This document shows, piece after piece, positions 39,043-47,701 of a stretch of 64,000 nucleotides of DNA (positions are counted from its first letter, which is position 1; each line of letters starts with the position of its first letter). Position numbers and translations under genes: made by a program. The notes under the pieces were generated by a model, which made no database searches, was not told where the DNA came from, and was given only the letters and a program-made list of their open reading frames with translations. The stretch is from an uncultured Tateyamaria sp. (lineage in GTDB: Bacteria; Pseudomonadota; Alphaproteobacteria; Rhodobacterales; Rhodobacteraceae). The DNA lies in NCBI RefSeq assembly GCF_947494755.1, contig NZ_CANLVZ010000014.1:1-64000 (forward strand), read 5' to 3'.

Positions 39043-39291
39043 TTATCCTTTGCAAGCCAATACCAAAGCACCCCAGATCAGACCGAAGGCGATCACCCCA
39101 AGCACTGCCGCGAGGATCGCTTTGGCTGGCAAGACCACGCCGGATTGGGTACGCCCCGCAAACACCCGTATCGTTTGAACCAGTGTTAGCCTGTATCGGC
39201 TCTTGATCCAAAGCCCCAGAACAAATGCCCCTGCGACAAACAGTGCAAAGGGCACGGCTCGGGTCTGTTCTGCACATTCCAAAAGGGTCAT
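39043..39291 (-). CDS. Small two-helix membrane protein of unknown function
   Basis: An 82-residue protein I do not recognise. It has two hydrophobic segments (about residues 12-29 and 57-79) separated by a basic loop (KSRYRLTLVQTIRVFAGR), so both termini probably face the same side. The start overlaps the bchO stop by 4 bp (ATGA) and dinB starts four bases after its end, which argues for a real, translationally coupled gene. A link to bacteriochlorophyll synthesis is possible from position only. Confidence 0.6.
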   Translation of the reverse strand: MTLLECAEQTRAVPFALFVAGAFVLGLWIKSRYRLTLVQTIRVFAGRTQSGVVLPAKAILAAVLGVIAFGLIWGALVLACKG

Positions 39292-40172
39292 GTCGGCGTC
39301 GCGCCTTGTGCTGCGTCCACAAACCCAAGGATCAAATCTGCCACAGTGGCAGGGTCCTCCTCATGCGCCAAATGCCCCAGATCGGGCAAGTTGGTGACGC
39401 GCGCGTCGGGCATGGATTTTGCTGTCGTCAAAGAGACCGTCGGCGGCACAGTCGCATCCTGTTCGCCGACAATAAACCGCACCGGCCCCTTGTGATCGGG
39501 CAAGGCGCGCAGCAGGGGGGGCAGTTTCCACTGCGCCATCATCAGCAGTGTTCCGTCGACGTGGGCGCGATCCGCAACCAGCCTGCGGTACAACTCCAAC
39601 CCTTCGGCATCCAATGTGGAGCCTGTCGAACGGATCAATGCCTCGATCCGCTTGGGATTGCCGGATGCGCCCGAAAATAGGCTGGCGGTGAAGGGAACAG
39701 CGGCCAGCGCCTTGGCTATGATGGGAAAAACGACGCCTGCCAGCCCTGGGAATTCGCCTAAAGCTGCGTTCAATCCGATGACCATCGGGACGTGGTCCGA
39801 GGGCGTCAGATCGGGCTGAACAAGCCGCAACGCGACCGCCGCACCGGCTGAGTGACCGACAATGGTGCGGGGCGTCCATCCCTCTTGCGCGCACAGTGCG
39901 GCGATCGCCTGTGCCATGCCGTCCAGCGTCGAGCGGTGCCGCGCACCGAGTTGCGTGAACCCATGACCCGGCAGATCCAGCGCGATGACGTGTTGGTGTT
40001 CGCTCAACGGTGCGATCAATCGGCGATAGCTGTGCGTCGATCCCCCGGCACCGTGCAACAGCAACATCGTCTCACCCTTGCCCGCCTCTTGGATGTGCCA
40101 GCGGTGGATGGGCCCTTGAACGCGTCGTGACAGGTCGGCGTTTGGCCAGGATGATATGTCGGCCCAGTCCAT
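39288..40172 (-). CDS. bchO: Magnesium chelatase accessory alpha/beta hydrolase BchO
   Basis: Alpha/beta-hydrolase-fold protein linked to magnesium chelatase in purple bacteria; precise reaction unproven. The 294-residue product has LLLHGAGGSTHSYR, the nucleophile elbow GHSAGAA (about residues 112-118), an Asp in GEQDATVPP and the catalytic His in LGHLAHEE. It follows bchD by three bases, in the canonical bchI-bchD-bchO order. Confidence 0.93.
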   Translation of the reverse strand: MDWADISSWPNADLSRRVQGPIHRWHIQEAGKGETMLLLHGAGGSTHSYRRLIAPLSEHQHVIALDLPGHGFTQLGARHRSTLDGMAQAIAALCAQEGWTPRTIVGHSAGAAVALRLVQPDLTPSDHVPMVIGLNAALGEFPGLAGVVFPIIAKALAAVPFTASLFSGASGNPKRIEALIRSTGSTLDAEGLELYRRLVADRAHVDGTLLMMAQWKLPPLLRALPDHKGPVRFIVGEQDATVPPTVSLTTAKSMPDARVTNLPDLGHLAHEEDPATVADLILGFVDAAQGATPT

Positions 40173-40175
40173 CCC

Positions 40176-41825
40176 TCAGCCATCCAGCGCAGCAGTGACC
40201 GCACCTGTCAGTCGATGTGCGTCTGCACGCGGCATCGCCACATAGGGCGCGTTCAGTGTCTGGCCCAAAGCCTGCAACGTCGGTTGGGGCCGATTGGACA
40301 TGTCGATGACCAATGCAGCGATACCCCGAGCGCGCATTGCTGCAGCCATGTTCGTGGCATCCCGCGCGGCCTGGATCCGATCTGCGGCTCCGTCCAACGC
40401 GATATTGGCGCGCCCATCCGTGATCAGGATCACCGTCGGCGTCAGCCCCTTCGAGCGCGATTGTTCGGCCAGGAGCAAAGCGGTTTGCAGCCCCGAGGCC
40501 AGCGGCGTTCCACCCCCGCCGGGCAAGGCTGATAGCCGCCGTTTGGTCTGCACCAAAGATCGGGTGGGCGGCAGCAAGACCTCTGCTTCAGTGCCACGGA
40601 ACGACACCAACGCGACGTGGTCGCGGCTGGCATAGGCGTCGGCCAGCAGCAATTCGATCGCCCCTTTAGCCTCGCCCAAGCGGGACACTGCGGCAGAGCC
40701 GGATGCATCGACACAAAAGATCAGCAGCCTGTCGGATTGCTCGGCATAGCGTTTCAGCCGAATGTCCGCCGGGCGGATCAGCAGGCCGGACCGCTCGGGC
40801 TGCTGTTGGTGGCGTATGGGTTGCCATGGGGCAGCGGCGCGTAGGGTTGCAATCAAATCGATGCGCGCGGTGCCATCAAGGCGACCGGGGCGCGACGGCA
40901 TCGGCCGCCCACGCCGGTTCGAGGTTCGTTTTTGACCCGCCCCCGTGCCGCCTGACACCCGCGTCGTGCCGCCCGGCACTAACCCGTTCAACAGGTCGGG
41001 CGGCAACATCGCTTTGACCGCTTCGATCAGCATGTCAGTGTCTGGAAGCGACAGTGTGTCGTCATCCGCACTGTTACCTTGCCCCTCATCGGTGTCGGGT
41101 GGTGGAGGCGGCGGGGGATCCGCGGTGTCCTCGATTTCAGGCACATGGGTTGCCCGGCTTGGATAGACAAGGCGCGCGGCCACGGCCACGTCCCCTTCGG
41201 TCAACGTGGTCCGGCCATGAAGGCGCGCATGCGCACGCGCGGCCCTCAATGCCAGCGTCGGCGCGCGTAAGGACGCAATACCAAACCGTGCCGCAAGAAG
41301 GGTCAATTGGGTCAGGGCATCTTCGGTGTCGAGGGTTGCTTGATCAGCTTCAGACGGTGGTGGCGTGCCGGATGGCTCAGGTTTGCGCCCTTCAGGGGCG
41401 ATGTGGAATGCAAGGCGATCTGCCAACGCGTCCGGCGTGCGCTCATCCGCTTCGATACCTTCGTCCAGCGCCAAAATACCTTTTGTCAGAGACTGATCCA
41501 ATAGGCTGGCCAGCTTGGCGGCCAAGGCGGCAGGGCACCGTTCCGCCATCGGGATGAGGGCAATGCACGGACGTTCGAAAAATCCGGCGCTGGTAGTCAT
41601 CTGGGCTGATGCGAGCGTGGCGCTGAGGTCGATGCCGCCAAACAACTGATCATCGGATATGGTGACCGGCAATTTGCGGATCGTCAACGGGCCCTCGAAT
41701 TCGGCCAGAAGGGCATCGCGACCCGGACTGGCGCGCATACGAATGACGGCTCCGCCAAGGCCGTGTGGATCCAGGGCCAGCAAGCGCAACCCAAGCGATG
41801 CGTTATGCCAGCTCTCGTCGCTCAT
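40176..41825 (-). CDS. bchD: Magnesium chelatase subunit D
   Basis: AAA+-derived platform subunit that couples the BchI ATPase to BchH. The 549-residue protein has a degenerate N-terminal AAA+ domain without a Walker A, a poly-Pro/acidic linker (about 237-265) and a C-terminal von Willebrand A domain with the MIDAS motif DASGS (373-377). The ATG at 41825 gives the family N-terminus; an upstream 23-codon extension would overlap bchI. Confidence 0.96.
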   Translation of the reverse strand: MSDESWHNASLGLRLLALDPHGLGGAVIRMRASPGRDALLAEFEGPLTIRKLPVTISDDQLFGGIDLSATLASAQMTTSAGFFERPCIALIPMAERCPAALAAKLASLLDQSLTKGILALDEGIEADERTPDALADRLAFHIAPEGRKPEPSGTPPPSEADQATLDTEDALTQLTLLAARFGIASLRAPTLALRAARAHARLHGRTTLTEGDVAVAARLVYPSRATHVPEIEDTADPPPPPPPDTDEGQGNSADDDTLSLPDTDMLIEAVKAMLPPDLLNGLVPGGTTRVSGGTGAGQKRTSNRRGRPMPSRPGRLDGTARIDLIATLRAAAPWQPIRHQQQPERSGLLIRPADIRLKRYAEQSDRLLIFCVDASGSAAVSRLGEAKGAIELLLADAYASRDHVALVSFRGTEAEVLLPPTRSLVQTKRRLSALPGGGGTPLASGLQTALLLAEQSRSKGLTPTVILITDGRANIALDGAADRIQAARDATNMAAAMRARGIAALVIDMSNRPQPTLQALGQTLNAPYVAMPRADAHRLTGAVTAALDG

Positions 41826-41838
41826 GCCGGGCGAGAGG

Positions 41839-42846
41839 TCATGCCAGCACCGCCTCGACCGTGCGGGCAACGCGCGTCGTGCTGCCAGCCTCATCCAGCG
41901 GGTCGCGGCGCAGACGGTGGGAAAGGGCGATAGGGGCGACCGCGCGCAAATGATCGCGTGTCAGTGTCCTGGCCTTGTCAAAAGCGGCCAGCGCGCGCGC
42001 CGACCGCAACAGGGTCAACTCGCCGCGCAGACCATCAGACCCGAGGGCGATACACAACTCGGCGCAGTCCTGCAGGATCGTGTCCGGCGTTTCGATCTGT
42101 GGCAACAGCTTGCGGGCCGTCACGATCCTGCGCCGGATCTTGGCGTCTTCCTTTTGGTACTGCGCCATGAACGCGTCGAAATCGGACTCAAATCTGTCGC
42201 GTCTCTTGATGACTTCTATCCGTTGGGCCACGTCGTTTGGGCTGCGCACTTCGACGGACAAACCAAAGCGATCAAGCAGCTGTGGGCGCAACTCTCCTTC
42301 CTCCGGATTGCCGGAGCCGACGAGGACAAAGCGGGCAGGGTGACGGATGCTGAGCCCCTCACGTTCGACCACGTTTTCGCCGGATTGGGCCACATCCAGC
42401 AGCAAGTCGACGATGTGGTCCTCAAGCAGATTGACCTCGTCGATATAAAGGTAGCCACGGTTGGCGCGTGCCAGCAATCCGGCCTCAAACGCCTTCTCGC
42501 CGCGCGTCAGGGCGCGTTCGATATCAAGTGCGCCCACCACACGGTCTTCGGTTGCACCCAAGGGCAGGTCGATCACCGGGGTCGGAATTTTGCGGGTCTT
42601 TTTCGTCTCTATGTTGGCCCAATCAGGGCAATCACCGTGATTTCCCGCATTGATCGGACAGCCCACAACGGCGGTGATTGGCGGCAACAGCGCGGCCAAG
42701 GCCCGCACCGCAGTCGACTTGCCGGTACCACGATCCCCGAACACCAGAACACCGCCGATGCCGGGATCAATCGCCGTCAGGATCATCGCGCGCTTCATAT
42801 CGGATTGGCCGACGATTGCAGAAAACGGAAAGGGGGTCTTGATCAT
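41839..42846 (-). CDS. bchI: Magnesium chelatase ATPase subunit I
   Basis: AAA+ ATPase subunit that powers magnesium insertion. The 335-residue protein has FPFSAIVGQ, Walker A GDRGTGKST (about 37-45), Walker B-type YLYIDEVNLLEDH, and the sensor/arginine region ELRPQLLDRFGLSVEV. The ATG at 42846 overlaps the crtA stop (ATGA); upstream in-frame codons are inside crtA. Confidence 0.97.
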   Translation of the reverse strand: MIKTPFPFSAIVGQSDMKRAMILTAIDPGIGGVLVFGDRGTGKSTAVRALAALLPPITAVVGCPINAGNHGDCPDWANIETKKTRKIPTPVIDLPLGATEDRVVGALDIERALTRGEKAFEAGLLARANRGYLYIDEVNLLEDHIVDLLLDVAQSGENVVEREGLSIRHPARFVLVGSGNPEEGELRPQLLDRFGLSVEVRSPNDVAQRIEVIKRRDRFESDFDAFMAQYQKEDAKIRRRIVTARKLLPQIETPDTILQDCAELCIALGSDGLRGELTLLRSARALAAFDKARTLTRDHLRAVAPIALSHRLRRDPLDEAGSTTRVARTVEAVLA

Positions 42847-43550
42847 GTATCGTCCAATTGTCTGAGCGGGCTGGTGCCGCCCCACGTGCCCGTGTCGCCA
42901 AGAATGGCAAAGCGGGCATAGAGTTCTTCGCGAAACCACGCGCCGTCTCGCACCGCCTGAATGGCTGCGGCATGTGGCCCGTTGTGGCGGGCAAATTGCG
43001 CCATTTCGGTCGTGCCGGGCCAGATCGAGAATGTGACTTGATGCAGCATCGGCACTTCGCCAATCCCGATCTTGAACACGACGTTCTGGTCGGACCCGAT
43101 CATGGCTGAGATATCGGGCACGCGACCCCAGAATTTCGCGAGAATGCTGGGTTTGATCGTGGCCCGCGTGAGGGCTGCGATGGGGCCGGGATTAGGCTCT
43201 GATACAGGGGAAAATGGCGTCTGTCCGCTCCATGCGCCACGAGCAGACGTAGGGGACAGGAACACGGTCCAGTCCTCGCTCGCGCGTGCCCTGTAGCGGT
43301 TGAAGATCGGGATATCTGCAAGCCTCGCGTGCGCTGTATCCTCATCGGGCCATGTGCACAGGATCACGTAAACGCCTGTGTTTGGCACTGGTGTGAACCC
43401 TTCGCCAGTACCAGATCCGCACAGTTTCCAGAACCCGAGGTCGGGCACCCGCGCCATGGCCAGACGCGCCCCGCCCATCATGGCCAGTGCCCACGCCCGG
43501 TCGCGCCACCGGTCGAAACGGAAGAAGGAAATTGTGGTTGTCTGGCTCAT
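42843..43550 (-). CDS. crtA: Spheroidene monooxygenase CrtA
   Basis: Oxygen-dependent conversion of spheroidene to spheroidenone, the ketocarotenoid of aerobically grown purple bacteria. The 235-residue protein has SFFRFDRWRDRAWALAMMGG, LCGSGTGEGFTPVPNTGVY and KIGIGEVPMLHQVTFSIWP, all characteristic of CrtA. Divergent from crtI with a shared PpsR operator; heads the crtA-bchI-bchD-bchO unit. Confidence 0.95.
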   Translation of the reverse strand: MSQTTTISFFRFDRWRDRAWALAMMGGARLAMARVPDLGFWKLCGSGTGEGFTPVPNTGVYVILCTWPDEDTAHARLADIPIFNRYRARASEDWTVFLSPTSARGAWSGQTPFSPVSEPNPGPIAALTRATIKPSILAKFWGRVPDISAMIGSDQNVVFKIGIGEVPMLHQVTFSIWPGTTEMAQFARHNGPHAAAIQAVRDGAWFREELYARFAILGDTGTWGGTSPLRQLDDT

Positions 43551-43589
43551 GTCTTTTGCACTGGTGATGTGCCCACTGGCACCTCATTA

Positions 43590-43617
43590 AGCCTACGGCG
43601 ACAAAACAAATTGTCAA
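43590..43617 (-). promoter_or_regulatory. Predicted crtA promoter
   Basis: On the minus strand TTGACA (43612-43617) and TAGGCT (43590-43595) are 16 bp apart. The -35 lies in the PpsR operator. Confidence 0.4.
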
Positions 43618-43639
43618 CTAAACTAGACACATCTATTGT
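43611..43639 (+). promoter_or_regulatory. Predicted crtI promoter
   Basis: TTGTCA (43611-43616), 17 bp, TATTGT (43634-43639). The expected start near 43646 leaves only a few bases before the crtI ATG at 43649, so the mRNA would have almost no leader. Confidence 0.4.
43612..43629. promoter_or_regulatory. PpsR operator between crtA and crtI
   Basis: Perfect palindrome TGTCAACTAAACTAGACA, the only TGT-N12-ACA match in this 98-bp divergent gap. It overlaps the proposed -35 boxes of both crtA and crtI, so a single bound repressor could control both directions. Confidence 0.87.
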
Positions 43640-43648
43640 TCCAGAGAG

Positions 43649-45175
43649 ATGACACGTTTTGATCCCATAGAATCGGATACCCGCACCGGAAACCGCGCTA
43701 TCGTGATTGGGGCAGGTCTGGGTGGGCTTGCGTCTGCCATGCGGTTGGGGGCCAAAGGATACAAGGTCACTGTGATCGACAAGTTGGATGTGCCGGGTGG
43801 GCGCGGCTCTGCGATTTGGCAGGATGGGCACCGCTTTGATTTGGGCCCGACGATTGTCACTGTGCCCCAACTCTATCGCGAGCTGTGGGCCGCTTGCGGG
43901 CGTCGGTTTGAAGATGATGTGGATCTGCGCGCACTGACCCCATTCTACGAAATTCGCTGGCCGGATGGCACGACCTTTACCGCACAGCAAGACACCGATG
44001 CGATGCGCGCCGAAGTCGCCAAGATCGAGCCGCGCGATGTTGCCGGGTTCGACAAATTCCTACGGGACTCGGCGAAGCGGTATTGGTTCGGGTTCGAAGA
44101 TCTGGGCCGTCGATCCATGCACAAGCTGTGGGATCTGGTGCAGGTCTTGCCCACGTTCGGGCTGCTGCGCGCGGACCGCTCTGTTTATGCCCATGCGGCA
44201 AAGCGGTTTCGCAATGAGAAACTGCGCATGGCCTTTTCGTTTCATCCGCTGTTTATCGGGGGCGATCCGACCCATGTGACCAGCATGTATATCCTTGTCA
44301 GCTATCTCGAGAAGGAATTTGGCGTCCACTATGCGATGGATGGGCTGGCCGGGATGGCGGCGCGGATGGCTGAGATTGTCGAGGACCAAGGCGGCACCCT
44401 GCTGATGGACACTGCCGTGGACGAGATCGTGGTCGATGGCGGGCGCGCACGCGGCGTGCGTCTGAAATCTGGACTTGAGCTGGGCGCGGATGTTGTCGTG
44501 TCAAACGCGGATGCCGGTCACACCTATAACCACCTCATGCGCAATGCGCCTCGGAAACGGTGGACGCCTGCCCGTCTCAAACGGACCCGGTATTCAATGT
44601 CGCTTTTCGTTTGGTATTTCGGGACCAAAGGCACGCGCGATCAGTGGTCCGATGTGGGCCACCACACGATCCTGAACGCGCCCCGCTACAAGGGTTTGCT
44701 GAACGACATCTTTATCAAGGGCAAACTTGCCGACGACATGAGCCTGTATGTCCATCGCCCCTCCGTCACCGACCCCAGTGTCGCGCCGGAGGGGGATGAC
44801 ACGTTCTATGTGCTCTCGCCCGTACCCCATTTGGGTCACGGAGGCGTGGATTGGTCGGTCGAGGCGGACGCCTACAAAGCCAAGATGCTCAAGGTGCTTG
44901 AAGATCAGTTGTTGCCGGGGCTGAGTGACAAGATCTCGACCGAAATAGTGTTCACACCAGAGACCTTTCGCGATCGGTATCTGTCCCCCCATGGGTCCGG
45001 ATTTTCGATTGAGCCGCGTATTTTGCAATCGGCCTGGTTCCGTCCGCACAATGTCAGTGAAGAAGTCGAAGGCCTGTATCTGACAGGGGCCGGCACCCAT
45101 CCCGGCGCAGGCGTACCGGGTGTGATCGCCAGCGCCGACGTTCTCAGCCAACTTGTCCCGGATGCAGTCAAATGA
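43649..45175 (+). CDS. crtI: Phytoene desaturase CrtI
   Basis: FAD-dependent desaturation of phytoene, giving neurosporene in the spheroidene pathway. The 508-residue protein has the N-terminal dinucleotide fold VIGAGLGGLASAMRLGAKGY with DKLDVPGGRGSA, and the C-terminal carotene-desaturase signature LYLTGAGTHPGAGVPGVIAS. Overlaps crtB by 4 bp. Confidence 0.96.
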   Translation: MTRFDPIESDTRTGNRAIVIGAGLGGLASAMRLGAKGYKVTVIDKLDVPGGRGSAIWQDGHRFDLGPTIVTVPQLYRELWAACGRRFEDDVDLRALTPFYEIRWPDGTTFTAQQDTDAMRAEVAKIEPRDVAGFDKFLRDSAKRYWFGFEDLGRRSMHKLWDLVQVLPTFGLLRADRSVYAHAAKRFRNEKLRMAFSFHPLFIGGDPTHVTSMYILVSYLEKEFGVHYAMDGLAGMAARMAEIVEDQGGTLLMDTAVDEIVVDGGRARGVRLKSGLELGADVVVSNADAGHTYNHLMRNAPRKRWTPARLKRTRYSMSLFVWYFGTKGTRDQWSDVGHHTILNAPRYKGLLNDIFIKGKLADDMSLYVHRPSVTDPSVAPEGDDTFYVLSPVPHLGHGGVDWSVEADAYKAKMLKVLEDQLLPGLSDKISTEIVFTPETFRDRYLSPHGSGFSIEPRILQSAWFRPHNVSEEVEGLYLTGAGTHPGAGVPGVIASADVLSQLVPDAVK

Positions 45176-46206
45176 TGGACCCGCGCGACCTACAGGCCTG
45201 CACCGAAGCGATCCGCCATGGCTCGCTGTCCTTTCACGCCGCCTCTAAGCTGTTGCCGAAAAAGGTGCGCGACCCGGCCCTCGCGCTTTATGCGTTTTGC
45301 AGGCTTGCCGATGATGAGGTTGATCTGAGGGCGGAAAAGGTCGAAGCCGTGCTGCGGCTGCGCGACCGGTTGGATTTGGTCTATTCAGGGACGCCCAGGA
45401 ATGCCGCCCCCGATCGCGCTTTCACAGCCGTGGTGGAACAGTTCGACATGCCCCGCGCCCTGCCTGATGCGTTGCTTGAAGGCTTGGCCTGGGATGCAGA
45501 GACCCGCACCTACCGGACGCTATCGGGCCTCAAGGACTATTCAGCACGGGTGGCGTCAGCCGTCGGGGCAATGATGTGCGTGCTAATGGGGGTGCGTGAT
45601 CGCGACGCGCTCGCTCGGGCCTGTGATCTGGGTGTCGCGATGCAATTGACCAACATTGCCCGCGACGTTGGCGAAGATGCGTTGGAAGGCCGGTTATATC
45701 TGCCCACAGACTGGCTGGATGAGGCGGGCATTCAACACGACGCGTTTCTGGCGAATCCGCGCCCGACCAAAGCGGTTCGTGCCATGACCAAGCGGCTGAT
45801 CGTTGAGGCAAACCGGCTTTACTACCGATCCGAGGCGGGCCTTGGGACGTTGCCGCGTGCCAGTCGTCCCGGGATCTATGCGGCGCGCTATATCTATGCC
45901 GGTATCGGCGGTCAGCTGAACGCGATGGGCTATGACAGCATCACCGCGCGCGCCCGCACCTCCAAGCGTCAAAAGGTTGGCTGGCTTGCACAGTCCATGT
46001 TGATGAGCGGGGTGAGTATGGTCGTGCCACGCTCGCCCGTGCTGTTTGCAAAGCCGCTGCCCGAAGTGCAGTTTCTGGTCGAGGCAACCGCTCTGGGGGC
46101 CACGACCCCGCGCAGTGACAGCCTGTTTGATGCCCTTGCCGCCCTTGAGGCGAAACGCAAATCAGAGCGCGCCGCCCTGATCGGCGCGCGCGCCCGGGCG
46201 ACGTAA
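45172..46206 (+). CDS. crtB: Phytoene synthase CrtB
   Basis: Condenses two geranylgeranyl diphosphates to phytoene. The 344-residue protein has the first Asp-rich motif in ALYAFCRLADDEVD and the second in QLTNIARDVGEDALEGRLYLP, both Mg2+-diphosphate sites. ATGATG at the start allows initiation at 45172 or 45175. Immediately follows crtI, overlapping its stop, as in Rhodobacter. Confidence 0.96.
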   Translation: MMDPRDLQACTEAIRHGSLSFHAASKLLPKKVRDPALALYAFCRLADDEVDLRAEKVEAVLRLRDRLDLVYSGTPRNAAPDRAFTAVVEQFDMPRALPDALLEGLAWDAETRTYRTLSGLKDYSARVASAVGAMMCVLMGVRDRDALARACDLGVAMQLTNIARDVGEDALEGRLYLPTDWLDEAGIQHDAFLANPRPTKAVRAMTKRLIVEANRLYYRSEAGLGTLPRASRPGIYAARYIYAGIGGQLNAMGYDSITARARTSKRQKVGWLAQSMLMSGVSMVVPRSPVLFAKPLPEVQFLVEATALGATTPRSDSLFDALAALEAKRKSERAALIGARARAT

Positions 46207-46211
46207 CCGTG

Positions 46212-46694
46212 ATGTTCTGGCTGTTGTTCTGCATCTTCTTCGCGGCCTGCCTTGGGGTAGGTGCGACGGGCGGTCTGTTTCCGCCGGGACCTTGGTATCG
46301 CGCGCTGAACAAGCCATCATGGACGCCACCCGATTGGGTTTTCCCGGTGACCTGGATGGTTCTGTATGTCTGCATGTCATGGGCTGGTGCCCGGGGTGGC
46401 ATGGCCCCGGACAACGGGATTGCGATGGCCTTTTGGGCGATGCAGATCGCGTTCAACGGGCTGTGGACGCCGGTGTTTTTTGGTCTGCGCAATATCCGGT
46501 TGGGCATGGCGGTCATTGGGGTGCTGTGGGTCACGGTGTTCTGCACGATGCTTGCGCTGTGGCAGGTCGACACGTTCGCCGGGTGGTTGTTTGTCCCCTA
46601 TCTCGTGTGGGTCACCATTGCCGCCGCTTTGAACGCGTCGGTCTGGAACCTGAATCGCGAGGCGGCGGCGGCACCTCTGAAACCCCAAGGTTAA
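46212..46694 (+). CDS. tspO: Tryptophan-rich sensory protein TspO
   Basis: Outer-membrane tetrapyrrole-binding protein of the TspO/MBR family, in Rhodobacter a negative modulator of photosynthesis gene expression in response to oxygen. The 160-residue product has five hydrophobic helices, WYRALNKPSWTPPDWVFPVTW and FNGLWTPVFFGLRN, both Trp-rich family signatures. A GTG one codon upstream is an alternative start. The crtIB-tspO linkage is standard for purple bacteria. Confidence 0.93.
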   Translation: MFWLLFCIFFAACLGVGATGGLFPPGPWYRALNKPSWTPPDWVFPVTWMVLYVCMSWAGARGGMAPDNGIAMAFWAMQIAFNGLWTPVFFGLRNIRLGMAVIGVLWVTVFCTMLALWQVDTFAGWLFVPYLVWVTIAAALNASVWNLNREAAAAPLKPQG

Positions 46695-46716
46695 GGCCTG
46701 TCGTCAACGTGGGAAC

Positions 46717-46765
46717 GAGGGGCCAGCCCCTCGCGCTCCCCGAGGTATTTCTGGCGAAAAGAAGA
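46717..46765 (+). repeat. Hairpin-tail repeat, tspO-crtC gap
   Basis: GAGGGG-CCAG-CCCCTC stem-loop (46717-46732) followed by GAGGTATTTCTGGCGAAAAG and AAGATCAG, ending at the crtC stop codon. Best match to the copy inside bchB. It may act as a bidirectional terminator between the convergent tspO and crtC. Confidence 0.7.
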
Positions 46766-47701
46766 TCAGGAGAACGTCCATTTGGAGCGTCTGGGCACTC
46801 GGACAGCCAGCATCGGTTTCAGCAAGGGTGAACGGAAGCGCCTGAGGTCAAGCGCCTCATGCACACCGATTGTTGCCTCTCCGTCGAGCGTTGTTTGCAC
46901 AGCTGAGCGCGAATAGAACGGGGCATCCAGCATGTTTTGCACTTGCCTTGCGTTGCACCCCGGATCACCGCGTGTTTCACGTTTGACCGCCCAGAGCGAG
47001 CGTCGCATGGGTGCTTTCGGCGGCAAGGGGATGGAGCGGGCATTGCCTGCGCTGTCAAAATGGAACGCGGCCGCCAGCTCTGATCCATCGAGCCGGGTGG
47101 CGTCGTAGAAACAGGTGGCGCCATCACCCGTGGGATACCGGCCCCAGGTCCAATAGCTGAAGTCTTCCTCCAGGGCGCGGGTGCCGAAATTGGCATCGAA
47201 ATATCCTTCGCCCTCCCATTGCCAGCCTTTGCGATCGATATCGACCGTGATCCGTGACCGTGGTGCAAAGGGCCGCCAGATATGTGCCCCGTCGTCCGTA
47301 AGTGGCAGTTCGACCTGTGTCAGCGCACTGGGTGTGATGGTGATCTGGCCCGTGATCCTGTTAATCATCGGATGAGAGGACATTTCGTTCACATCGATGA
47401 TCAGTCTGTCGCCGCACCACCGCATGCAGGATGGACCGACCTCAAGCCGGGACGCGGTCTGGCGCAGCGCGGATTCGCCGCGATCTGTCATGGTGAATCG
47501 CCCGCCGCGGCCGTAGGTTGCCACGTTGATGCACACATGGTTTTGCGGGTTCTTGCGGCCGGACCAGCGATACCAGGGCGAAAACACCGACCCGATGAAC
47601 CCGATCACCGAGATCGCGCGCGTGCCGCAATCGCTCAGGCCGTCGACATACCACCACGCATAGCCGTTTGGCCCGACCTGGACGTTGAAGTTTGGTCGCT
47701 C
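46766..47701 (-). CDS. crtC: Hydroxyneurosporene hydratase CrtC, start not identifiable
   Basis: Adds water to neurosporene/lycopene-type carotenoids (C1,2-hydration). The conserved region runs from RPNFNVQVGPNGYAWWYVDG through VCINVATYGRGGRFTMTDRG to FRSPLLKPMLAVRVPRRSKW, about 311 residues, the size of the family. The frame is open upstream to 47983, but I find no ATG, GTG, TTG or CTG in frame between about 47820 and the conserved start near 47701, and the far-upstream stretch lies wholly inside crtD in another frame. The left limit given marks the first family-like codons, not a start codon. A frameshift or sequence error near 47700, or an unusual initiation coupled to crtD, must be considered. 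Confidence 0.85.
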   Translation of the reverse strand, partial: ERPNFNVQVGPNGYAWWYVDGLSDCGTRAISVIGFIGSVFSPWYRWSGRKNPQNHVCINVATYGRGGRFTMTDRGESALRQTASRLEVGPSCMRWCGDRLIIDVNEMSSHPMINRITGQITITPSALTQVELPLTDDGAHIWRPFAPRSRITVDIDRKGWQWEGEGYFDANFGTRALEEDFSYWTWGRYPTGDGATCFYDATRLDGSELAAAFHFDSAGNARSIPLPPKAPMRRSLWAVKRETRGDPGCNARQVQNMLDAPFYSRSAVQTTLDGEATIGVHEALDLRRFRSPLLKPMLAVRVPRRSKWTFS

